Shown piece after piece: positions 40,146 through 52,095 of a stretch of DNA of 64,000 nucleotides (position 1 is its first letter; the number at the start of each line of letters is the position of its first letter). The stretch spans positions 14,952,710 to 15,016,709 of the forward strand of contig NC_052672.1 of NCBI RefSeq assembly GCF_016802725.1. The letters are read 5' to 3'. The DNA is from Solenopsis invicta. Taxonomy: Eukaryota; Arthropoda; Insecta; Hymenoptera; Formicidae. Below the pieces are notes generated by a model, which saw nothing but the letters and a program-made list of their open reading frames with translations, searched no databases and was not told where the DNA came from. The position numbers were made by a program, and so were the translations under genes.

Positions 40146-40187
40146 ATTACATTAAACCTAATTCCGTTTTATTCCGTTTAATGTAAT
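40146..40187. repeat. Inverted repeat, 12-bp perfect arms
   Basis: ATTACATTAAAC (40,146-40,157) pairs exactly with GTTTAATGTAAT (40,176-40,187) across an 18-nt loop. The stem is too short for a typical microRNA precursor. Confidence 0.85.
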
Positions 40188-42232
40188 AGCAGTTCGAATT
40201 AAATCTAATTTTGCTTCTCGTAAATTAATTGAGAAAAGAAGATTTTTGTTACGTATTTATAAAATATATAAAAAAATAATTAATACCTCGATATGACTCG
40301 TTAGAAGAAAAAATAGCCTGAAAATTAATCAAAAGGTCGAAATTAGTACGCGAAATTAGCAATCATTCTGTGCAGCACGTACATAGATATTCTGCGCACG
40401 CACTGTCGCTCGTGTTAACGAATGTTAAGCTCGGACGAATGTTCGACGAACCGCGCGACGAGTCCGAATCCACGAGCGGTGGCGAGAAGGGTGTGCGATT
40501 ATGCCTAAATATTTGCCAGGACAAATACAAATAGAGCGCGATAATTGCGCCATCCAAATGTCTTTAACCGGCTCATAAACGTTGGCTAACGGACCGCGTT
40601 AACTTTTACGTCGTGACATTATGCTAATCCGCCCGTCGACGTTTTACCGTTATTACCTTAGAGAACGAAGTGCGTTCCCACGTAACGTAATTAACAGCGA
40701 CCGGCTATTTATCCGACCGTTATGGCACTGGACGATAAATAACGCGACGTTACCGGCCCTTGCGGATCGATATACATGTGTGTACGAGCGCATATGCTGC
40801 CGCCCCATATGCCGTCACGTTCACAAAATTTCACGCTACGCCCGCCCGCATGCAGATTTTGATTTACGTGCGCGTATCATTTTGCTCTCTGGATTGTTGA
40901 TAATAGACGGAACGCTTGGAAGCCTCTTAATTTATCGGTCGTTGAACGCTGAACCGACATGTGTATATGGTCGCGCGTATATATTCGGCCGAGTGCGTGT
41001 AATGTGCGTATCATTGCCACTCTTTTTTTTGGCAACGGCACCGTCACGGGAAACAAACGGTATCTTTTTGCGCGCTTTAATTCGATGGAAAAATACAAAA
41101 TGATTATGTTTCAATTACGTACAACAATAACCCGACGCCTTTGTTTTCTAAATGGCGTAACGATACGGCGTTGTTATATATTTTCCATTGGCATTGTTTG
41201 TTGTGATTAATTGGACATTCGTTAGTATTCCACGTTTTAAAAATATAATAGACCATAAATAATTGTTTTAAAATCCATTAAGAAACCGATCATTGATTAC
41301 GGCGGTCAAGATAACAACGTTACAACCTCCTCCTCGTACATATCCCTTGATGTTACATGTTCTCTCTCACTATGCTATACATAGACTACAACATTAATTC
41401 TTCTCCGCTGCATGAATCACTGAAAATTTATGTTCTTAATAAGACTTAATAAAACTTAATAACCAGCTTGCAGTTTATCTGCACATACCACGCGTATGTA
41501 CAACTGCATCACTTGACGTATATTATTAATTTTTGCATTCTCTCGTTTATTAATACTCAGATATCACAAGATTTGCAAATATATTTCTTTATCGACTATA
41601 TGAAGAGAGAATTTTAAACGGCCCAACATATTTTTCAAGCTAAAAGTATTCGTAAAAATTAAATTACGATTAATAATAAAAAGATGACCTAAAGTATCCT
41701 CAAATAAAATTAGAGAAATAAGTTAGTTACAGTCACTAGTACATATCTGATATCCACCTAATTAATGAGAGAAATAATATCGTATATAACCAAGACAACC
41801 ACGTTGAATATAAGAAGATGCATTAATTATGCGGATGTTATCGCACGAGATCAACAGTCCTCGTCGGTCGAAGCCCATGAGCATCGCCCTACGTTACGTG
41901 TACGGATTCTGATGATCCGTCAGGCGGCATTAATCCTCTTATACGGGGCGCGCGCGCAAGTGACTTTTACGTTCTCCATGAACCATAACATCGACCGCTC
42001 GTTATCTATCGGCGCGGTGCACTGAACATCCGATTAATTAGCCCGTGACAAGCACGCATACGTGGGCGCGTCATTGCACGACCAGCCGACTGGCCGGGGC
42101 GCTAACAGGTAGCCGTAGTCCCGTCGCGTCGCGTCGCAAGCACGGCGACAACAATGCCCGGGCTTGAGATCTGCATCTCAAACGAGCTCGAAACGATCGT
42201 TAGGCCGTTACGCCCGCGAACGGAAGGACAAC

Positions 42233-42333
42233 GCGAGGAGGAGGAGGAGGAACAGGAGAGACGCAGAAAAGGGCCCGCAGGGCGAAGACGAGGGCGAGGA
42301 AGAAGAGCATGAGGATGAGGGCGAGGGAAAGAG
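42233..42333. repeat. GAG/GGA purine-rich low-complexity run
   Basis: Imperfect GAG and GGA units with occasional C and T. One frame encodes an acidic Glu-rich repeat, which is probably incidental. Confidence 0.75.
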
Positions 42334-42526
42334 TTGTAACGAGGATTCCACGTCGATCGAAAGCGATAAGGCTGCATGCGCCGCACCCGCGGCCTTTAAC
42401 GAGCATTCGGCCTCACAGCCGCGTTCGGCCGGTCCATTCGATGAGTACCTACTACTACGTACTCGTTACTCTATCCCCTTCCGCCTATCCCCTTTCGGTG
42501 ATTCAGAATATCGACAAGGACCTCGA

Positions 42527-42560
42527 AAGAGAGGGAGAGAGAGAGAGAGAGAGAGAGAGA
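42527..42560. repeat. (GA)n microsatellite
   Basis: GA run with one GGG interruption near the left end. Confidence 0.9.
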
Positions 42561-45500
42561 ATAAGTCGATCCCTTGATGTACACTAATGGCGTCCCTGGC
42601 TTCGGGATATACGACGAACGAGCAAGGGGACGGAATCGTATATATGTATTCGTTGGAACAAATGTCGGAGAAAACCGTCCTCTTTCGACGGACTTTCATC
42701 CTTTTTGACGGGCTCGGTACCTCACGTTATACCTTATGCTTGCTCTCAAAGCGAAAACTGCAAATCTACAACAAATTCGTTCTCTTCTCTTATCTGTTCG
42801 CTCTCTACGGTATGTGGACGCGACGTTAAATTTACAAATAATTTCTAAAAAATTGGCAAACTTCCTCCCCAAATATGCTGAGAAAAATAACTCGTTTTTC
42901 TATGTAACTACGATGTTGCATATTGTACAATTGTGCATTTGATCAAGCATATTCCGCAAGGCAGTTACATAATAATGCCCTATAGCGCTCATCGCATCTT
43001 TTTTACGACTTCTCGTGCGGTTATTTTGTATCAAATACAGATATATTTATTTCACGATCCCATGTAACTTCGTAGGAATATGAATACCAAACCAGTCGGA
43101 AATAAAGGTGTCTCTCGCAATACGGATCAATAAAGTCGGTAGAAAAGATATACGGAATATGTACAAGGATATCGTATGCTTTCTCACATACATACTCTTG
43201 CGAATGCAGAATTGCGAATAGACATTGCCATTAAGCATTTTCGTACTAGTAGCAGAATTGTATTTATTGTGAACATTAAACTATGTATATAATATATTTT
43301 ATGGCATTTATTAACGTATCGATTTTTTTCAATATTACATAGTTTTTATTCTTACGTCTAACGATAAATTAATATATAACTATTTTATGTAATTCTCTCT
43401 CCAAAACGAAAATTCGGTTCTCTTTCAAGCTATTCTTCTTCCGACTACCGTAGCATTTTAATTAGCATTCTTAAAATAAAAATTATTTAATAAGGTAAGT
43501 CATTATATTAAATTAGCTTCTGTGGATCGCAAATTAAACAACAAGAATAAACACAGAGTAAATCATTATAGTAGACGTAATTTATTACACTCTGTAATTA
43601 TATAGACAATGGTTTATATTATACTGTCATGATAGCAATTTACGTCACCGCTAAATGCTTTCTACATATGTATCAAGAAATATGCATATATATCAGGAAA
43701 TTAAAATTTATGACACGTTGAAGATAAAGTGGACAAATTCAATTTTCCTGAGCTACCCATCGTAACGTTCTGCGTCTGTGCGTCCACGCACGTGGACGGC
43801 TTTTTAATCTCATAAGTGGAAAAAAAGCCTCACCGATCTTAACGGCTCATAAAATAACTCGAGATTCCTGAGAGCGCTTCGAGTCGATCCATAATCCGGA
43901 ACGCACGCACGCCGAAGGCAAGGTACGGCGTATCACGTCAGGATGCGTGCAAGAAAATGAATCGTCGCACGCGAAGTCGCCTAATGTCCGCAGCTTATAT
44001 CGTCGTATAAGGAGCACGCGAGCAGATAAGAGACTAACATAAAAAGTATCTTCAGAATTGTATATTAACCTATCATACACGAAATTACGTACCGCGGACT
44101 ATGATTTATAACTTAAGTATTAATTCTTGCATTAATGATAATGTATTTTCGATCGAAAAATCTATAGTAGATCGTAATAAACACTTTGATCGGTTAATAA
44201 GTTGTATACTTTCGCATCGATATTCTGTACGAACAATAAAGAAAATCTGATATTAAATTAATGCGAAATTACGCGATCACACTTTTTTAAAGGTAAATTC
44301 AGCACAATTGTTTAAGTCTTCGATAAATTAAGAGTGAAGCTAATTAATGTTCGAGTATCGAAACAACTGCAATTTGTTAAAAATTTGCATCCGTAATTAG
44401 GAGAATGCGCGCGCGACTTTCCAGATACCGTATATCTTTTTTCGTTAATCCTATTGAATTACGTAATGGAACTCTTTTATTTCCGAAGAATCTGTTGCTC
44501 GCGCGCTATTGCGTAATCGCAAAAATAAACAGTCTCACTAAATAATTGGGTTTGTTGCGCGTATCGCGAAATAAATTTGCGTGCAATCCAATGCAGCAAT
44601 AAAGGTTACGAACACGGTTAAACGCGACATGCGTGTTGAAAACAACGAAAAAGAAATGCATTTAATGCATTTCCATAACCGTAATTCTGATCCCATTCAC
44701 CTCGATCCTATCTTCCCCGGGTTACGATATTCGCTGCTAATCCTCTTTATTACCAATTATTACCAGCCGGAAAATTTTCATGCGACCCGTCGCCTTTCTT
44801 TCTTTCACGCCAGCTTATAGCCACATTTACATTTTATGCTGAGGATTTTACGCATTTCACGGCGGGAGGATTGCGCGCGCGCATCGCGGATTGCAAACAC
44901 CAGCAGTGTGAGATGCGTCCAGGTCGCGCATTAAAAAATTCATTTTTGCCGGCGAACGGCGTTAATCTGGTAAATTTCACGGTACCATGGACGGTTGACG
45001 AGAAATAGCGCTCGTTAGAGAAACACAATGGATTTTTGTGTCCTCTCGAGGGATGAGGACGAAAACAGGGGGCTGAGGGACGACGAAGGCAGACGTATTC
45101 CTGTCGCACGTGTCGAGGGTTCGCGTGGGCGTGAGATGATGCATTTGACTTGAGTCGAGTACGCAACGCGGTCGATTGAACCCGCCGCTCGAACGAGGCA
45201 GGTAGTTTAAGTGCCGCATGTTAGCGCATGTTATACCTGTCATCTTACGTTTGTCGTCGTTTCTTCACGTTAAAAGCAGGCACATTGTGCGCGCCGGATG
45301 TTATAATGGAAGGCGGAGTTCCCGGTAACGCATGAAACCGATGCATATGCTTGGCAGAATTTTTACGTCGCAATAAAATTCGTAATGACCAGGTATTGTT
45401 AGAATAATACTCGACATTACAAATTCTGTTGCGCTATATCCTCGAGTACATCCAAAGATTCGTAATAAAAAATAAAAATAAAAAAAAAAGAAAAGAATCG

Positions 45501-46180
45501 TCTACCAGCGAAAGCGGATTCGAGATGAAAAGAGCGCGAGAGTATAGGATCCGCTTCGCTCGCGAATGGATATGAAAAACATTTACAAACAGATTTATAA
45601 ATGCTGCAATTAAAAATGATGTACGATGTAAAAAAATCTATGTACGTCTAAAAATTTCGTTCCATTTATATGATTTCGTTCATTATCTGCTGAAACTACG
45701 AAACGTACACCGCGCGTCCCCGCGACGTGAAACAAATGCCCATCCGCGATAATCCGTCGTGTCTCGTCGACAACTTTTTTTCTCGGTGAGTAATAGGAAA
45801 TTATACCATCGCGAACCGTCGCAGCCGAACGTGGTCACGCGACAAATGGACGACTGGCAGAACGGTATTAGAGGCATTACAAAGACATTGAAATATACAA
45901 GCAAATGAAAAGCGCCCAGGGCGGAACGCCTAGCAAAAACCAAGGCGCCGAGAGCAGCGCCTTTTTAACTTCCAACAAGAGAGACGTGGGAGCGATCTAT
46001 TTTTCACCGCGCGAATCGCTCGCACGAAGGATCCGGTGGCGGTGGCTCTTCGAATCGAAAGAAAGTCTCGGAGACTCTCTTCTTGGCGGGTGCAATAAAT
46101 TCTCGCTTGACATCGGCGTTAGGCGACGGGAAAACGCGCTTCTCGAAGGAACACGAATTTTGCGCCGCACTCAGCCTACC

Positions 46181-46204
46181 CGTCGTCGTCGTCGTCGTCG
46201 TCGT
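46181..46204. repeat. (CGT)8 trinucleotide array
   Basis: Eight uninterrupted CGT units, immediately followed by a TC-rich run at 46,211-46,236. Confidence 0.95.
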
Positions 46205-46355
46205 GCCGCTTCTCTCTCCTTCTCTCTCTCTCTCTCACGCGCGCGCGAGAGTCGCTCAAAAGAGCCTAGAGTCCGCTCAATACGGGTCGTCGGGACGGAA
46301 GTTTCCACGTCGAGAGGTCGCGGTTGAACGACAACGCGTCAGTGGCTCTCTCGAA

Positions 46356-46396
46356 AGCAGCAGCGGCGGCGACGGCAGCGGCAGCAGCAGCAGCCA
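46356..46396. repeat. Mixed CAG/CGG triplet array
   Basis: CAG and GGC units with one GAC. Confidence 0.85.
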
Positions 46397-46759
46397 GGCT
46401 TTCTCTCTCAGCAGGCGAGCAACCATGGCGCGGAAACGAACGATAATGCACTTTGACTCTAGGACGACGTCCTTATTTTTATCCATCCACGGTGCGAGAT
46501 AAGATCTTTAAAGGGACTACGCGTCGTATATAGGCGGCCGTCGAAGCGAGACGCGACCTTCCACGAAAGTCTGAGACACACGGTCGACCGGGCGCCGTAG
46601 TCAAGGGGCTCTTTCGGTGCAGGCCTGGCGAATAGAAACGGTAAATTGTAGTGTGCGCGCATAATAGGATGGCCCTTTCCCGGACACGCGGTCGGTAGAA
46701 TACTTTTCGGACACGTAACGAATTTCAGTTTCCTGCCACTCGCACGGAAACTTGTGAAT

Positions 46760-49700
46760 TTATTTAAATACATATCGCTCCTTTTTCAACAGCCTACTAT
46801 ACTTCTTGCGTTAATTGTCTAATTTTATGTTATTACATTTCTGTGTTTCTAATTAATACTTAAAAAAGCGTTATTAAGATAGTCAGCTTTAAAAATATTT
46901 TAATATTACGGAAGAGTTGCCAAATGCATACCGCTCACCTAAATCGTACATCACCGATAATATTTTACATTTTTACTTAATATAAGCAACATTTAAAATA
47001 TAATGAAAATGAGAAATGAGACTAAAATTTAACAGGCTTTATTTCTTATTTGTGCTAACAACATTTAAAAAATTAGGTACAACTGATATTAATTTTTGAT
47101 CAATTTATTTAACCGATACTAATGTAATCATTTTATATTAAATTTTTATATTCTCACAAAAGATTTATCGTAGAATATTTTACATTCATTGCATATATAT
47201 ATTTGCAGTTATTGTAAAGATTAAATTAATATTTTTATAAAATCTATCAAGCTTCCTTTAAATTGTATCACCACAAATTTTATTACAATAAATGATATCA
47301 ATGTAAGATAATTGGTAATAATAAAATTAATATGATATGAATAAAAATGTTGACAAAAATAAATTCAAGTTTTACTTCGACGTCCTTATCTTTTCACTTG
47401 TTATTTATTATTAAATATTTGATCCTTTTTCTTGCGATATATTATTAATAAAATAAGTATTAGTTAATAATTCTTTAATTATTATTTTTATTCATGAATT
47501 TAATATATTCAAACAAACGGACTAAACATTTTTGCTGCCGAGACAAAAAGAATCCGTCTCTCAACAAAAAAAAGTATTATTCACATGTAAAATAAATTGA
47601 AAAACAACATTAATTAGTGATATTTAATATATTAATAATAATATATTGGTGAAAGGGGAGTTAAACATTACTGTAATAGGTATATAAAATGCTAAATTAT
47701 ACAATTCCCTATGTTCATTTGCGTACAAATCTGTATCAGCTTGGGAATATAATAAAAAATAAGTGGTACGCATTCTCGGAAACTTTCGCCTATCTGAGAA
47801 TATATTACTTTTCATGAAAGTTTCTTTAGAATGGATGTCTATTAGAAATAAAATACTTATTATAATTATTCCATTATTCAACACGACTAATTTGAAACAT
47901 TATTCGTCCTGACGTGCGCATCAGATTTAAACAATTAGAAGTAATTTAGACGCACCGTCTAGATGAAACTTCTGAAGATTCATATTACGCACGTGTCATG
48001 CTGAATGAAATATTAAAGGAAACCGCTCATTACATATATGTATAAAGCGTCTGGTACAAATGATTCCAACGTTATGAGAAATATGAACATTTTGCTTAGA
48101 ACTTCATTCAAAGACGAATGCACTCGTCATCCGAGAACAACGACATGTTCCGCCGAGCACAGGTGTATTAATTATGCTGGAGCACTGCAAACGTGGCAGT
48201 GCTCGCGTACAATTGTTTACTTTGATTCCCGCGAAGCTTAATTAGCGCAACGCACATACCGTACACGTCGTAACAAAGACCGTCGAGATTACATAAGAAA
48301 TATTTGTCTCTTACATGAGTGACTAGAAAAATTTAATAAACATTTAAAATGTGTCTATTAAAATTTTTTTAATAAAATAAGATTTTATATTAATCACGTT
48401 ATAAATATTCGCGCTGTAACTCTTGCATTGGAATTAAAAAATTTTCAAGATACAATATATCAATATAAATTTTTATATAAAAGAACAAAATATAAATTAC
48501 GGATGTTTGTTATATATGCTATCGTACAATTATTGCAATATTTTGTGTTGCGTAATTAAATTTTTTTATTTTCCATATAATAAAAATTATAATTATAATT
48601 ACGTTTTTATATCGGTTGCGTAATCGAAAACCGATAAACTCAAAGTATAATAAAAGGTCTGGTATTACATATCCGATAATTAGATGCAAAAAACTTTATG
48701 TTGCGGGAATATCTCGTAAAACCAAAGTTAATTGGTAAGAATAAAGTTAATCTTTGATGTAACTTTCAAGGGAATTTCTTTACCTCTTTTACCGAATTCC
48801 AGCGATCATCGCAGACGGCGCGTAAGCATGATTTATAAGCGGTGCAGCCGTTGCAGTGGTCATTAATCCATCGCCGAATGCACGCGAGTAGCGGGTGTGT
48901 TTATCGACTTGCTGCCATCGGGGCAGTACGCAAAGGGTGAGCCGGAATGGGGTGCGGAAAGAAGGCGGATTCACCCTTGAACGATGTAATTAATCGGCAA
49001 TCTGTCAACGTAGTTCTCTTCGCGTGTTGGTTTATTTGTGTACGCTCGATACGATCGGACAATGGCCACGGACAGTTGCATTTATCGCTGAATTGGCGAC
49101 AAGAACACATGAGTAAACAATGACAATTTTGCCAGTGTAAAACTCAATTGTTTGTTAAACATGGGACTTACATAATCATCGAAGTAAATACGTATTTTCA
49201 AACTGTTCCTCGAGCCATAAATTATTATCACGTAATTATTGGGAAAAACTTTCCGAAATTATGATAAGATTTACGCTGATTATCTGCATCAAAATAGATT
49301 ACTTCAAATTAATTATCATCATATATTATGCTCCACAGAATGTTCCCTAAATAGCCTGTATTAAAAATGAAAAGTTTTAAATCTTTCGTTATACTTTTTA
49401 ATTTTTTACTTTTTCTTTACATAATTTATTGTATAATATAATTTTAAATTTATTTTTCTTACTTTATACTTAGTAATTACAGCTACAAGAGTTAAGGAAC
49501 CGTTTTACGCTAATCGTTAAATGATTGTTTGGGGTTTTCTGGCGTCTTACTTTCTTTTATGTGGAAATTTTACATATAGGAACGAGATGTACGTTTCGGG
49601 TTGTATAAATGACGATACAACAGACAGCAAATTACTGTGGTCTCGAAGAGCACACGGTCTGATGGCAGTTTTCGCCAAATTCTTATTATTTAATGCGGAT

Positions 49701-50690
49701 GATGAATTAATGTGGCTCCAGGTGAAAATATTTCAGCCAAGCAATCAAGCGCGGTAATGGAATGAGGTAATTAATGATCGCGGGCAGAAGCCGCCAATTA
49801 GAAAGGTAAGACAAAAGATAAGACTAATTTTTATGATTTATCGTTGTTGGCGTACGGAAGACTGAACGATTGTTGATTTTCTTAAATTACCGAAATACGA
49901 ACAAAGTGAAATAAAGGAAACGCTAAATAACAATAAATGCATTAAAATTTTAAAAATATTAAAAATGAATTATTATCTATTTGGTATCTTTTTCATTGTT
50001 TCTTAAACATTTTTCACATAGATATTTATTTCCAATCAGTAAAAAATGACATAAATAAGCAGGTAAATAAAAGGTTAATAAAATAAAGTACGTAAAAAAA
50101 TTAAAACAATTATTTCTTTGTCTATCTATCGAGAACATCATTAAAGAATATAATAGAAACACAGCAATAATAGCAAATAAAATAGTGATTAAATAATTAG
50201 ATTAAACGAGTTTTAATAAAACGTGTTTTTCCTGTTCGTATTTCTTCTGCATTCGCGTATGTATGAAGTATATTTCCGCATTGATTAAACTCTTTTAATT
50301 TTCATATAATACAAATCATATTATCGCAATAAAATTCTTAATCGAGTGTTTCTGATATCTGAAAACGGCAAGATGAAAGTGAAATATAGGAAATGTTTTT
50401 TTTTTTTGTTACCAATTTCCGTTTATACTGAAACCCACATTTCTACGAGTCATTGCAAACCGATTTAAATTTCACGCATACGCGGCCATTCGCCCCCAGG
50501 TGTAAAACAAATCGTAATTTCCGCGACACGTTGAAGCGTGTGAAATATATCCGACGTATAAATGTCAAGGATACGAGACGTTCGCGAATTGTTGGAATAC
50601 GTGTACGATTAATTTTATGTTACTTAAGTTGCTTGAAATATGAATGAGCGCGCGTGTGCCTGTGTGTATTGCAAATTTAATTAACAAATG
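46760..50690. other. Long, mostly AT-rich stretch, no gene seen
   Basis: AT-rich throughout, apart from a moderate patch at 48,760-49,120. A 78-codon plus-strand frame at 49,521-49,757 starts with a hydrophobic segment and has a CAG-GTGAAA donor-like string inside it. Nothing else supports a gene. Confidence 0.5.
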
Positions 50691-50806
50691 TTTAATATTA
50701 TGTTGGTGCATAACGTTGATTGCATATCAAGTGAAAAATGCACGTCTCGCATGTGCATTTGTACATGTATATAATTTGAATTGTTGAAATTCGCATTTAA
50801 GTCAAC

Positions 50807-51032
50807 ATGGAAAATAAAGAAATTCGTTTTAATTTACTTGTACGAGTTCAAAGTCAATCCTAGTGCGGCCGAGGCAATGCGAAACATTAATACTGCTTTT
50901 GACGAAGGTTGTGCCAGTAAAAGGACGACGAGATGTTGGCTCGAAAGGTTTCGGCGTGGACGCACAAACCTCGACAATTTAACTCGCAGTAATGTAATGA
51001 CACATCCTTCGTCACTGACAACGCAATTTTAA
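50807..51032 (+). pseudogene. Mariner transposase, N-terminal fragment (frameshifted)
   Basis: Translation from 50,807 begins MENKEIRFNLL, the usual mariner opening, then runs into a TAG at 50,861. One frame over, from about 50,841, it continues YEFKVNPSAAEAMRNINTAF and then a DEG...RTTRCWLERFRRG segment. This matches the paired helix-turn-helix DNA-binding region of mariner transposases, which recognises the terminal repeats. An extra base near 50,840 explains the switch. After TRS, around codon 70, similarity ends and a stop follows at about 51,030. The catalytic DD34D domain is absent. Full-length transposases are about 345 residues. Confidence 0.85.
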
Positions 51033-51072
51033 TTTTTTAAAAAACGGCATTGATATTGCACTTGTGTGACAT

Positions 51073-51114
51073 TGGCAGAAGTGCATTGAAGTAGGTGAAG
51101 ACTATTTTGATTAG
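51073..51114 (+). pseudogene. Mariner transposase, C-terminal tail
   Basis: WQKCIEVGEDYFD followed by TAG matches the conserved end of mariner transposases (WxKCI...YF). It lies about 40 bp after the N-terminal fragment ends. An internal deletion thus joined the DNA-binding part to just before the C-terminus, removing the catalytic core. The 3' untranslated part and terminal repeat follow directly. Confidence 0.85.
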
Positions 51115-52019
51115 TAAAGCAAGTTGTCTAAAATTAAAATTTAAAAAACGGCTATTTCATTTGCACCAACTCAATATACAAAAATATTTCTGAATTATGA
51201 ACAACATGACATATTAATTTCAAGATTTAATGTCGACACTTCGATAATATCGAATTATCTTAAGCTTTCTTAGATGCCGACGTCGCGCAGCATTACGTGG
51301 CGATTTCCGCAAACGGCATTTGCGAAATTGAGTTGGGCAAAGCTAAGGGAAGAAGTCGACACGGTCTATAAGCGAAATTGGCCGTTAGGAATTAGATCGC
51401 CGTTGAGAGGACCGCCAAGTACGCCACTTGCCCTTACGGGCAACTACGGGCGAAGAACCGCAACTGTAGAAAACCGAGGATTATGGCGCAAGAATATAAA
51501 ATGCAGCAATCCAAGAATGCGCACTCTCATACAAACTAACGGCCGTTAAGCCGGTCGCAAATCTAATCCAAATGAAGAGATATGGTTCAGATAGCTTCTT
51601 GATTCGTTATGCCGTCGTTACGCGCGCCGTTTCGCTGCATTTGAAATTCTTACGCTACGGACGAGACATAAAGGGAGACTTATCCCCCCCCTGGCGAACT
51701 TGCTCGAGCATAAACGGGAGCAAGCGTCTAAAGTCCCCCTTAACGAATTTCTAGGCGACGTTCACCTGCCTCATCGAGGGACGGGCATAACGCACGGGAG
51801 TCTGAATCGCATCGACTAGCTGCATATACATGTACGGATGGTAGAGAGTAGGCACCGCATGAAAATACGGACCACGCGTGCATCTTCTAAAGATACTCGT
51901 GCGCGCGACCGTGCATGAATACATGCATGAGCGCCGCGATCGGGACGTTTTCTACATCCGCGAATTCGGATACCTTTGTGTCACGGCTGAAATATTCGTC
52001 GAAAACGTGTGCGTTCCGC

Positions 52020-52038
52020 AAGAGAGAGAGAGAGAGAG
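52020..52038. repeat. (GA)9 microsatellite
   Basis: Short GA run 28 bp before the CG-rich alternating tract. Confidence 0.9.
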
Positions 52039-52066
52039 CTATAAGAATATGAATAAAATATCCTCG

Positions 52067-52095
52067 GTGTGTACGCGCGCGCGCGCGCGCGCGCA
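52067..52095. repeat. (GC)10 in a 29-base alternating tract
   Basis: GTGTGTAC leads into ten GC dinucleotides (52,075-52,094), with strict purine-pyrimidine alternation over 29 bases. CG repeats are the strongest known Z-DNA-forming sequence. Confidence 0.95.

Larger units (their letters stand above)
38546..42228. other. AT-rich/CpG-rich mosaic, no gene seen
   Basis: CpG-rich patches lie at about 38,760-39,330 and 40,360-41,200, and from 41,760 onward. A 160-codon plus-strand frame at 40,621-41,103 has no recognisable domain and is overlapped by antisense frames, so it is left uncalled. Two small structured repeats are listed separately. Confidence 0.5.
42229..45900. other. Mosaic with GA-rich low complexity, no gene seen
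   Basis: CpG-rich to about 42,830, AT-rich to 43,740, then mixed. It begins with a GAG/GGA-rich low-complexity run (42,233-42,333). Nothing was recognised in 42,830-43,740 or 44,080-44,400. Confidence 0.5.
45900..46760. other. CpG-rich, microsatellite-dense segment
   Basis: CGT, TC and CAG/CGG arrays lie within 220 bp. Overlapping frames of up to 140 codons occur on both strands because stops are rare. None has a domain I recognise. Confidence 0.5.
50698..51174 (+). mobile_element. Mariner (Tc1/mariner) internal-deletion derivative
   Basis: The 477-bp element has related 13-bp ends. TTATGTTGGTGCA is at the left, and the reverse complement of the right end reads TTGAGTTGGTGCA. It is bounded by TA at 50,696-50,697 and 51,175-51,176, the target duplication of the Tc1/mariner superfamily. 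Full mariners are about 1.3 kb, so most of the middle is missing. Inside are the N-terminal part of a transposase, starting at ATG 50,807, and the last 13 codons with the TAG stop at 51,112-51,114, in the order expected. The TIR shape is like the mellifera/cecropia side of the mariners; the subfamily is unresolved. The element is non-autonomous. It could be moved only by a related transposase encoded elsewhere. Confidence 0.9.
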
